From contig BSYQ01000012.1 of assembly GCA_030272585.1 (NCBI GenBank), positions 2,976,001 to 3,040,000 on the forward strand: a stretch of DNA of 64,000 nt. Direction: 5' to 3'. Below are positions 21,961-30,426 of the stretch, piece after piece (position 1 is the first letter of the stretch; each line of letters begins with the position of its first letter). The notes below the pieces were generated by a model. It worked only from the letters and a program-made list of their open reading frames with translations. It ran no database searches and was not told the origin of the DNA. The stretch comes from Bryopsis sp. KO-2023. Taxonomy: Eukaryota > Chlorophyta > Ulvophyceae > Bryopsidales > Bryopsidaceae. A program made the position numbers and the translations under genes.

Positions 21961-23942
21961 AAGCCTTGGTAAAAACGCCCACCATTTTGAGGATAAGATG
22001 AAACCATATCGCACGCAACAGTTGGAAAAAAAAGGGAAAAAAAAATAGAAATCACCAAAAAAAAATAAAAAAATCATGGCAAAGCTGAACAGTATCCACA
22101 TTTAAACATATACCTCTGTGGAAGCTTTTTTGAAACAAAAAACACAAAAAAAAAGAGAAAAGCAATAGTTATGTATGTGTTTTTTTTGGTGAGATTTGCA
22201 GTATGAGCAGGGTTTTTGTTATCTTTTTTTTTTTTTGGTTTTTTTCCCGCTCTTTTTTGAGTGTATATGAAGGCGAAATATGTGCTTTTTCCTGCTTGGG
22301 AATTTTTTGTTTTTTCGAATTCCCGATGGGGTAGGGCCAACAGGTAGAAAGACGAGAGAAAATATATCGCCGATTGCGAATATGGTTTTTTTCGGGTTTT
22401 TTTTGTTTTTTTTTTTTGTTGACAAGGAATGGGGTGGGGGTCGGTGGGTTTTGCCAAAACGTGGCTGTGTTATTTTTATATCTTCCTTCCCCCTCCCCTT
22501 AATTTTCCTTGGCCCAAAAAAACGTCACGAAGTGCCTTTTTGAGCAATGGTTCAAAAGAAGAGAAAAAATATATATCAAGACACAGCAGCAAGAAGGGGA
22601 AAAAAAAAAAAAAAAACATGGATGATAAAATATCTTTTTTTTTTTTTTACTTCTCGTAGTGCTATATTTTTGTTCTTTTTCATAGCCTACTACATTGGTG
22701 GGCAAAATGTGGTGAGAAAGAGGCGAGGAGGGAAAAAAGAAAAAAAAAAAGAAGAAAAAGAATCGTTCCAGTTTTTTGTGGAAGCCTATCGATTTTCATG
22801 GTGTTCTTTTTTTTTCTCTCTGCTTGTAATGTTCCAGAAGAAAAGAGTGAAAAAAAAAAAAAAGAAAGGAAATGGGGGGAGAAAAAGTAAAGAATTCAAG
22901 GGATGCCCCGTTTCTTTGAAGGGAGAAAAAAAATCACGAAGAGAAGGTAGGGTGAAAAAGAGAAGCTGAAAATCAAAACTATAGACTATGCAATGAGAAT
23001 CAATGGTTTTGAATTCTGGTAAAAATCGATAGCTTAGGCACACTTTTTTTTTTCTGCTGGGTCTTTTCTTTTTTTTTTTTTGGACCATTGTGAAAAAAAG
23101 GTCTATCATAGTAAGCTGTTGTATCAAACCTTCAATTTGTTTTTCCGTTTTTTTTTTATTTTCGCTCATTCGATTTTTAGCATGAATGGCGAATTTAGTT
23201 TTCTGTGGAGGAAAAAAAAAGAAAGCAAAAAAGCAACAAACAAAAAAGAAAAAAAATATGCTCTAAAGATTTGGGTGGGATAAAAATAGACGTAAGGAAT
23301 ATCTTTTCGCAATTTTAATGGCAGAGGTTTTAAAAAAAAGAAGTTGAAAAAAGGAAAAGAAAAAAAAAATTCAATGCTCATAAGCTTGGTTTTTCAGGGG
23401 GGGAAAGGAAAATACTATCAGAAGAAAAAAATGTTCGAAAAAGAGAGAGAGAGAGAGACAGAAAAAAAAAAAAGATAAAAAAGATAGGAAAGGCATGACT
23501 GTATGACTGAGCATTACTAAGGAAAAAAAAGAAAGAAATTTTTCAACGTTGTGAATCCTAGTTGTGCAAAAAAAAAAAGATGGGGTTGGGGATGGGGGAA
23601 CGAAGGGAGAAAAAGAGAAAAAGAAAAAAAGAAAAAAAAAGAAGCAATGAATGGGATGTTTGCACGTTTTGTGTGTTTTTTGTACGATGATATCTGAGGC
23701 TAAAAAAGTGGTTCTTTTTTGTGTAAATTTGGGCTGATTTTGGTTGCTTGCGGGTCCCATGCCAATCTCCGTGGTGTTCTCAGATGTAAAAAGAAGGGAA
23801 TTTGGTGTTGAAAACTGAGTCCATGACTTTATTATCCAAAAGACTTTTAGTGCCAATGTCGATTCTTGTGGATGATTGCATTCGTTGTTTGGCTTGCATT
23901 TCCACCCCTCACTTCAAGAAATGTGTTGAATTGGGTGTATAC
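21961..23942. repeat. Low-complexity A/T and A/G-rich spacer
   Basis: Nearly 2 kb of oligo(A)/oligo(T), (GA)n and AAAAG-rich sequence. Long frames in it are lysine/phenylalanine low-complexity artefacts. No gene recognised. The retrotransposon inserted at its right end. Confidence 0.65.
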
Positions 23943-24216
23943 TGTTGTGTAAAGTTTGAACTGTACACGATAATAGAACCAAACGTTCGCAGACGAAGTT
24001 ACTCCGTAAACTCAAAACAAATAAGGCATCTCTTACAACAACAACAGCCCCTATAAGTATCGCCCCTTTCACTTTCCGACCACAAACGTTCAACACACCA
24101 CAACCACAAGTTCCTCCCGTCATCACAACTCGGCCATTCAGCCGCAAACACCCACGCGTCTCATTTCGTCCCAATTCCCCTTCTCATCTAACTATCGACT
24201 CTCCTTTTTCACCACA
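23943..24216 (-). repeat. 3' LTR of the gypsy-type element
   Basis: 274 bp, TGTTGTGTAAAG at its left edge and TTTTTCACCACA at its right edge on the plus strand, matching 29673-29946. Flanked on the left by ATAC. Confidence 0.95.
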
Positions 24217-24240
24217 CGCTTCCCTGCGCTTTCTTTCTCT
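24217..24240 (-). other. Polypurine tract of the gypsy-type element
   Basis: Immediately upstream (in element sense) of the 3' LTR lies a purine-rich stretch containing AGAGAAAGAAAG and CAGGGAAG, the usual place for plus-strand priming. Confidence 0.6.
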
Positions 24241-27166
24241 AACCGTTCACAGGAAAAACAAAATCAGAGTGAACTCTAATCACTTGATGTGGCATTGACA
24301 CCTTCAAAATAGTTCTAGATTCCCTCCCCACAATAAGTCCTGGTCCAATCCAATAAGGATCGAATTTATGCTGTTTACGAGTTTCCCTTTTGAAATCGTA
24401 CACGTAAACTCTCTGCCCGTTCTTCCATTCTCGTTCTCGCAAGCCCTTGCGATATTTCGCATTCACCTTTTGTCTGTGAGCCATCATACGTCGAACTGCG
24501 ACCTTCCACATAGATGGCCCTGCTTGCCTGAGTTCTGTCGGAGTAAACTGCGTTACTCTGTTCACCATAGTATCTAAAGCTTGTTGCGCCTGTCCTAACA
24601 CACTTTCCCAATCCTGTGTTTTCGCTGCCAACATCAACCGACGAATGCGACTAATCACATTCTGATTAGCACGCTCCACGAAACCGTTGGATTTGTGCGA
24701 GTATGGTGGCACATAAATCCTTTCGATGTCGCGCGAAATACAATATCCAGTATATGCCCAGGACCAGAAACAACTGGCATTATCGGTCAACACGTTTTTT
24801 ATTTTCCCAAACTTGACTTCCCACTCTTTTAACGCTGCTACAGCTGCCGCTGCCGAATTAAGCTTACACGCACGAACTAGTGTTTGTCGTGTAAGAGTAT
24901 CAACCAAAACTAAAAAGAATTTATTACCAGCAGCAGACTTTTGTACTGGACCCACAAAATCAAGAGCAACCACAGCATTCGGCGCTGTCGACTGTTGTAT
25001 GTAACCAAACTCCGCGCATGGTGTTCGTTTCTGAAAACGCTGACACACCTCACACGCCGACACCCTCCGTTTTATTTCTTCGTGCGAAAAACCCTTTTTT
25101 AACCTTTGCTCGCGAGCCCACGATTGGTAGACGCCTACGTGCCCTTGGTGCACTTCTTGCCAATCCTTTTCTGTCGGTTTAACTGTTGCTGCGTGTACCT
25201 TTTTTCCCTCTTCGAACCGCGATAACAGGTCGGGCACCACATTAGCTGCCCCTGGAATAAATCTGACATCCGGAGCCACTGCTAGTATTTTATCCAGTCG
25301 CCTTTTAATAAAATCACTGGTATTTGCCGGATTCATAAAACTTTGAACTGAGGAATTATCAGTCATAACGATCACTGGCCGACTAAAAATCCAAGGCCTG
25401 AACACCTCCAATGCCCGCAACAGAGCTTCTAATTCCAGTTCATTAGACATTTTATGTCTAAATGATTTATTCCAGGACCCACTGGCACATTTTATTATTT
25501 TTTGTTCGTGTAACAAAACTGATCCCCACCCAAACTTCGAAGCGTCTACTGACACAACGAAAGACTGAGAATCCTTACTGACATAACTGCAACGCACTGT
25601 GTGTGCTCGTAAAAAGGTCAAAAACTCTCTCCAAATCACCTCACTCGACAATAACTCAGCTCGCTGCAACCTCTCCAGCGCTTTCTGTCCTTGATAAACA
25701 AATCGTGCTAGCTGATTGAACCATCCTCTCACTGAACGCCACTCAGTTTTGGTGACCGGTTTCTTTAATTCCTCCAATTTATTCCAAAGCTTGGCACCAG
25801 GCGTCATCCCTCGCGTCGATAGTTTTATCCCCAAAAATTCGAATTCAGTTCGAAAGAAAGCACACTTTTTGTATCCGACCGTCCAACCATCCCTACGTAA
25901 TTCTTCCAGCAAAATTCGTAAATCCCTCTTGTGTTGCACTTTATTTTCCGACAGCAAAATAACATCATCCAAATAAGATAGCACCTGAGAATCCATTCTT
26001 TTTTGAGCTCGCACTATAGCGGTTCTAATCGCTCGGGTAAACTCAAAACTGGCATTAGAATACCCTTGCGGCAGTCTATTCCACACAAACCAACGATTTT
26101 TACACTGCAAACCCATAAAGCGAGATGCTTCAGCATGCATCTTTACTTGAAAATAAGCATCCTTGAGATCAAGGGAACTGCCAATCGAAAACGGCTTAAC
26201 TCCAGCAATTGAATGTTCAACAGTCGGCAACTGACAAGGCCTTTTCCCGATACACGCATTCAGCCTTCGAAAATCGGAAACCCACCGAGTCAGAGTATTA
26301 TCTTTTTTCGGTATACCAAAAATCGGAATCAAGAATGGTTCCTCCTGTACCTCTCGAACGATACCCTGGCTTTCCCACTCCTGAATTTGGGACCATAGTT
26401 TTTCCTCTTCCGCTGGGCCACTGAGCAAAGACTTGGCATGTTCTTGAGGAGGGGGTAAAAACTCGAAGGGCAGCGGTCCCACAGTGTGAGACTTGCAGCA
26501 GCCCAAGGTATTGGAAAACACCTCGGGGAATTCGCGAATCAAGTCCGCCACCTCAGGGTCTGGAGTAAATCTCGGTTCTGGAGCTGGCTCTGGAAGGGGA
26601 GGCACGAGAGAGACACGAGTAGGACAGGTGGTAGGTGCTGGGGCTGCTGGGAGAGAGGAAATCTTCCCTGCCAACTCCGGAGGGAGGCGGAAAGGACAGG
26701 TGGAGGGACGAGAGGGAATCGGGAACGAGGAGGGGGAGTCGGGGACGACGAAGGTGGACAGGGAGGAACGGGCGGAGCAGAGGGTCATCCGGGGAGTGAG
26801 GTGGAGGGGGCGGGAGGTGGTGTTGGTCAGAGTGCCCCAGATGCGGCGGCCATCGGACTTGACACGAAAATGGACGCCACAGAGGGGGAGGGAGTCGACG
26901 AGGTCGGAGAGGGAACCAGGAGGAAGGCGGAGGGGGAGGGTGAGGCTACGGCTGGAATGAGGAGGGAGGACCCAACTGCGCCCGAAGGGGAAGTGGAGAC
27001 GGAGGTGATGGTAAAAGGGGGAAAAGGGAGGGGTCTCAGTGTAGGTGAGAGGGGGGGAGGGGGGAGGGGAAGGGGGAAGGGGAGGGGGAAGGGGAGGGGG
27101 GAGGGGGGGGGTCCCGGTGGCCGGGGGGGCCACCGGGACAGGGTTCAGTTTTTTGACCGAAGCCAC
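24239..27166 (-). CDS. pol: Retrotransposon Pol: reverse transcriptase, RNase H, integrase (-1 frame)
   Basis: Open frame of about 975 codons with no ATG at its beginning, so expressed by -1 shift from the Gag-protease frame, which it overlaps by 22 nt. It begins with a Pro-rich linker. Seen: RT blocks SLDLKDAYFQVKMHAEASRF and LPQGYSNASFEFTRAI, then the catalytic SYLDDVILL; RNase H with SVDASKFGWGSVLLHEQ, a Glu-rich ELELEALL and MTDNSSVQSF; and integrase with a His-His-Cys-Cys finger (HQGHVG ... SACEVCQR) and a D,D,E core (ALDFVGP, LTDNASCF, SNGFVERANQNV). All key acidic residues are present. The C-terminus (PYWIGPGLIVGRE) is a short GPF/Y-like tail. Likely functional. Confidence 0.93.
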   Translation of the reverse strand: MASVKKLNPVPVAPPATGTPPLPPPLPPPLPPSPPPSPPLTYTETPPFSPFYHHLRLHFPFGRSWVLPPHSSRSLTLPLRLPPGSLSDLVDSLPLCGVHFRVKSDGRRIWGTLTNTTSRPLHLTPRMTLCSARSSLSTFVVPDSPSSFPIPSRPSTCPFRLPPELAGKISSLPAAPAPTTCPTRVSLVPPLPEPAPEPRFTPDPEVADLIREFPEVFSNTLGCCKSHTVGPLPFEFLPPPQEHAKSLLSGPAEEEKLWSQIQEWESQGIVREVQEEPFLIPIFGIPKKDNTLTRWVSDFRRLNACIGKRPCQLPTVEHSIAGVKPFSIGSSLDLKDAYFQVKMHAEASRFMGLQCKNRWFVWNRLPQGYSNASFEFTRAIRTAIVRAQKRMDSQVLSYLDDVILLSENKVQHKRDLRILLEELRRDGWTVGYKKCAFFRTEFEFLGIKLSTRGMTPGAKLWNKLEELKKPVTKTEWRSVRGWFNQLARFVYQGQKALERLQRAELLSSEVIWREFLTFLRAHTVRCSYVSKDSQSFVVSVDASKFGWGSVLLHEQKIIKCASGSWNKSFRHKMSNELELEALLRALEVFRPWIFSRPVIVMTDNSSVQSFMNPANTSDFIKRRLDKILAVAPDVRFIPGAANVVPDLLSRFEEGKKVHAATVKPTEKDWQEVHQGHVGVYQSWAREQRLKKGFSHEEIKRRVSACEVCQRFQKRTPCAEFGYIQQSTAPNAVVALDFVGPVQKSAAGNKFFLVLVDTLTRQTLVRACKLNSAAAAVAALKEWEVKFGKIKNVLTDNASCFWSWAYTGYCISRDIERIYVPPYSHKSNGFVERANQNVISRIRRLMLAAKTQDWESVLGQAQQALDTMVNRVTQFTPTELRQAGPSMWKVAVRRMMAHRQKVNAKYRKGLREREWKNGQRVYVYDFKRETRKQHKFDPYWIGPGLIVGRESRTILKVSMPHQVIRVHSDFVFPVNG
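27111..27154 (-). promoter_or_regulatory. Programmed -1 frame-shift signal: A AAA AAC slippery site plus hairpin
   Basis: In the Gag-protease frame the last codons read TCA AAA AAC TGA, so the heptamer A-AAA-AAC (complement 27154-27148) abuts the stop. After 8 nt, complement 27139-27111 forms a perfect 12 bp GC-rich stem (GTCCCGGTGGCC with GGCCACCGGGAC) around a C5 loop. The Pol frame is -1 relative to Gag-protease. This is the canonical eukaryotic -1 signal layout; no pseudoknot partner for the loop was seen. Confidence 0.9.
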
Positions 27167-29673
27167 AACTGACAGAAGGGCAGGTCAGTGGGGAGGGAAC
27201 AGGAGGAGGAGGACAGGTTGTGGAGCACCACCTTGAAGGTGCCAGCTCGATCGACGCCCGAGGAAAGCACGTGGAGGTGGTACTTTTGGGCCAGCTGGGG
27301 GTGGATTTGAACATGGCACAGGTCAGCATTGGTGAGGGAGGCGTCAGTAGGAACAGCAAGGGTGGAGCCGGCAGGAATCGAGAGAGGTGAGAGAGTGGAG
27401 AGGAGGCGCACAGGAGGAGAGGTGGAGGACACCCTATCGCAGTGGACGACAGGAGAATGGGCGCGTGATAACAACCGGCGGGAGCAGTCCACCAAAAATC
27501 CATGTTGTTCCAGGAATGGGAAGCCCAAAATTAATGACGGCCCTTTTCCTGAAAGCACATATAATGACAGAGCAAATGTTTCGTTCGCCGTAGGCGAGAC
27601 TCGAACCTCCATCTCCAATTGCCCAAGAATAGGAGCGGATTCGCCGTTACCAAACATCACACTCCGATCACAGGGGCGCATGCTGCCCTCCTGATGCAAT
27701 GATTTGACGAGAGCCAACTGCACAAAGCTGTGAGTCGCGCCTGTATCCACTAAGGCGGACAGCCGTGTGTCATGTGCCCAAAGAGGGACATGGAGTGATT
27801 TTTTTGGTTTGCCTTGGACATGGTTGCACTTCAAGGGAGGCACAGGATCTGAAAGTCGATAGCTGAGTAATTCCACCTGTTCGCCTGCATCAGAGGTCGT
27901 CGTCGACGATCCCAAAATCGTTTCCACCACTGGAGCGTCCAACATGGATACATCGCGAGAAGAAGACGACGCAATAGCCAAATCAGCGAAAGCCACCTGA
28001 CGCGAGGGCGCCCCATCATTCAAATTCACAGGCGAATGTGTCCTTGCTTCTGATCCACCAGCGATGGGCGCAGTCCACAAAAACGGGGATGCAGGAGGAA
28101 CCTCGACAGTTCGAACAACAGGTCGATTTGGAGGAGAGGAAGGAGGCGACGGCTGCTGTAGCACACGATCCGGAATCGGCAATCTAGAAAGATCCACATC
28201 CCGAAGCTGCAGTCCCAAAAATCGTGCATTCGTTAACGTAGGCCCACTGTCCACCACTTCACCCTCGTTCTCGCAAGACACTGCAACCGAACAATTGTTT
28301 TGCGAGAAGTCTTCCCGTGCATCATGATATTCCGTGATAGAAGGAGTCTCCGCCTGGATCACGATCGACGACTGTGGCGGTTGGGAACATGGTACAGTCG
28401 TCATAGGAAACAGTGCATCAGCTTCATCGTCGTTTAACTCAGTCACACGCCCCACCCGGTCTGCATCATCAGATCCTTGGCCAGATCGTTCGTCAGAGTA
28501 ATCACCAAGTACCTCAGCATGATCGCGAAAACGTAATTGCTGAATTCCCATGTCTTGCATATGACGATGCATGTCTTTACTTCCCAAGCGCTGTAGATGT
28601 TCCTGAGAAAGCTGTCGATAATATCGACCTGTCGTTACCAACGCCTTCCACGCCGCCACCAAAGACATAGGACCGTCAATGCGATCAAAGTGGATTTTAT
28701 CGCCTTCCACAACTGGAGGTCGCGTTTTCCCTCGCTGGTACTTTAAGCCCTCCGTTCGCTGATCCATGCCCGATCCTTCCTCTTCCACCAAACCATGCGC
28801 CCCCAACTGTAACTGATCCAAATCCATATAATCAGGCGCTGGGAGTTTTCCTGGAGAAGTCGACACTGTGTTCCAATTGACATAAGTAACGACCGTTTCT
28901 TCCAACTTGTCGAGAGAACAATTAGTCAAGGGAGTGACCGCCAAACCTTGTTGAAGGGACAGGGGCAATTTTCTGTACAAAATGTGTGCTGCACGTTGCA
29001 CATCCAACTGAGAGGCAGGATACGATTGTGCTCTCAAAACGAATCGTTTGACAAAACCTCGTAAAGATTCGTGAGGTCCCTTCTTCATATTAGTGAGCAA
29101 CCTCTCAACATCCAGTGTCGTCGGATGTGGCAGAGTTTCCCCCAAGCGTTTTCGTAAACAGTCCCACCGATGTGTCGTCGTGAATCCTCCCGCGGGAACC
29201 ACTCCTCCGTGAAACTCGTTCACCAACTCAGTAGCATCCTTTTCCGCCATTTCTGCGGTAATTCTGGCGATAACTTGGCCGCCCGAGGTATTCAGATCAA
29301 AGTATTTGAGCAATGCTTTAATTCGCGAGCCAAACGATGTGTTGGCCGCAGTCACCACCGCCCACAGCCATTGGTCCAGTTCTTGCGTCCAGGCTGAGTA
29401 GCGTCGTTCCCCAGACGAAGGTCCAGGATGCTGTTCAACCCCTCCTATCTGAAGAAGAGTTAACAGCAACGCCCTCGAAACCCAACGCAAAAACTCGACA
29501 AGTGTTACCGGACGAGGAGCAAGGGACGCGCTCCATATTTTTCGCCGCTCCTTGCGACGTAACAGGGTCGACCTTTCGACCAAAATGTGTGGTGCAAAAG
29601 GACTTGTCATGGTAAGCCAGAGAAGTCCATATAGCACGAGTAAAAACCCCAGGGGGTTGCGCTCCGAAACCAT
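27145..29673 (-). CDS. gag-pro: Retrotransposon Gag-protease polyprotein
   Basis: Frame from the ATG whose A is the last base of the 5' LTR (29673-29671) to TGA at 27147-27145. The N-terminus has a hydrophobic stretch ending in a 2A-like GGVEQHPGP, then a Gag/capsid-like helical region (WDCLRKRLGETLPHPTTLDV, ESLRGFVKRFVLRAQSYPAS), an acidic/Ser-rich linker, and an aspartic protease with ALVDTGATHSFVQLALVKS and LILGFPFLEQHGF. No CCHC zinc knuckle was found. The frame stays open further upstream through the LTR to at least 29904, so a longer product starting inside the LTR is possible. Confidence 0.85.
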   Translation of the reverse strand: MVSERNPLGFLLVLYGLLWLTMTSPFAPHILVERSTLLRRKERRKIWSASLAPRPVTLVEFLRWVSRALLLTLLQIGGVEQHPGPSSGERRYSAWTQELDQWLWAVVTAANTSFGSRIKALLKYFDLNTSGGQVIARITAEMAEKDATELVNEFHGGVVPAGGFTTTHRWDCLRKRLGETLPHPTTLDVERLLTNMKKGPHESLRGFVKRFVLRAQSYPASQLDVQRAAHILYRKLPLSLQQGLAVTPLTNCSLDKLEETVVTYVNWNTVSTSPGKLPAPDYMDLDQLQLGAHGLVEEEGSGMDQRTEGLKYQRGKTRPPVVEGDKIHFDRIDGPMSLVAAWKALVTTGRYYRQLSQEHLQRLGSKDMHRHMQDMGIQQLRFRDHAEVLGDYSDERSGQGSDDADRVGRVTELNDDEADALFPMTTVPCSQPPQSSIVIQAETPSITEYHDAREDFSQNNCSVAVSCENEGEVVDSGPTLTNARFLGLQLRDVDLSRLPIPDRVLQQPSPPSSPPNRPVVRTVEVPPASPFLWTAPIAGGSEARTHSPVNLNDGAPSRQVAFADLAIASSSSRDVSMLDAPVVETILGSSTTTSDAGEQVELLSYRLSDPVPPLKCNHVQGKPKKSLHVPLWAHDTRLSALVDTGATHSFVQLALVKSLHQEGSMRPCDRSVMFGNGESAPILGQLEMEVRVSPTANETFALSLYVLSGKGPSLILGFPFLEQHGFLVDCSRRLLSRAHSPVVHCDRVSSTSPPVRLLSTLSPLSIPAGSTLAVPTDASLTNADLCHVQIHPQLAQKYHLHVLSSGVDRAGTFKVVLHNLSSSSCSLPTDLPFCQLWLRSKN
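29655..29672 (-). other. Primer-binding site of the gypsy-type element
   Basis: Begins directly at the LTR end with TGGTTTCGGAGCGC, TGG being complementary to a tRNA CCA end. The first 12 nt equal the PBS at 48668 in the unrelated 9.2 kb element. The tRNA was not identified. Confidence 0.75.
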
Positions 29674-29946
29674 GTTGTGTAAAGTTTGAACTGTACACGA
29701 TAATAGAACCAAACGTTCGCAGACGAAGTTACTCCGTAAACTCAAAACAAATAAGGCATCTCTTACAACAACAACAGCCCCTATAAGTATCGCCCCTTTC
29801 ACTTTCCGACCACAAACGTTCAACACACCACAACCACAAGTTCCTCCCGTCATCACAACTCGGCCATTCAGCCGCAAACACCCACGCGTCTCATTTCGTC
29901 CCAATTCCCCTTCTCATCTAACTATCGACTCTCCTTTTTCACCACA
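29673..29946 (-). repeat. 5' LTR of the gypsy-type element
   Basis: 274 bp copy identical by eye to 23943-24216, flanked on the right by ATAC. In element sense the sequence is open in the Gag frame across its 3' part. It should carry the promoter and poly(A) signals, though no clear TATA box was assigned. Confidence 0.95.
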
Positions 29947-29950
29947 ATAC

Positions 29951-30426
29951 CCAAGAGACAGTTCACAGACAAACCAAGTCCAAAAAAATGGCACCAACCG
30001 CTCCGCATACCTAATTATTTCCATTCATTACTGAAACAAACGCTTTTCCGTCAGACTTAAACTCTCCAATCAGAACTCAACAATGGTGTGACTCGAACTG
30101 GGAGTCTGCCCTATTTTCTATTTTTATTTTTGATGGGAGAAGTCACGTGCATAGCCAAAACTTTTATGACATCACCCACCGAATCCAGCTTTGGACTTTT
30201 GTTCCCAACGCTGGGGGAATATCCTTCGCTTGGGCTCGCTTTAAAGGTAAAAAAATCGAATCCGTCGTCGAACAACCGAGAAGCAAGCGGTCCAGAATAT
30301 TTCCCCCCCTTCAGCTTTCCCCAAGCCTTCGACCAACGAATCGCCTGGGGTGCTCAGCGAACGCAGGGGGGAACGACGGGGAAGAGACTCGGAAGCGAGA
30401 AAGAGACACGCCAAAAAAAAAAAAAC
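29951..30426. other. Spacer / upstream region of the SPD1-like gene
   Basis: Between the retrotransposon and the proposed ATG at 30427. An in-frame ATG at 30133 would extend the SPD1-like protein by 98 codons of low-complexity sequence. The transit-peptide-like start at 30427 was preferred. Confidence 0.4.

Larger units (their letters stand above)
23943..29946 (-). mobile_element. Complete Ty3/gypsy-type LTR retrotransposon (6.0 kb)
   Basis: Bounded by two 274 bp LTRs that read identical by eye, each beginning TG and ending CA, with the 4 bp target duplication ATAC at 23939-23942 and 29947-29950. In the minus orientation it reads 5' LTR, primer-binding site, Gag-protease frame, -1 shift, Pol frame (RT, RNase H, integrase), purine-rich tract, 3' LTR. 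The RT-RH-IN order defines Ty3/gypsy. No envelope frame, zinc knuckle or chromodomain was seen. Identical LTRs and open frames suggest a recent, possibly active insertion, placed in an intergenic spacer. Confidence 0.95.

Noticed and set aside
22547..23856. Lys- or Phe-rich frames in the spacer before the retrotransposon
   Set aside because: Arise from oligo(A)/oligo(T) low-complexity DNA with no splice or family support.
26486..27172. Gly/Glu/Arg-rich plus-strand frames of up to 228 codons
   Set aside because: Antisense shadow of the Pro-rich linker and N-terminal Pol region of the retrotransposon.
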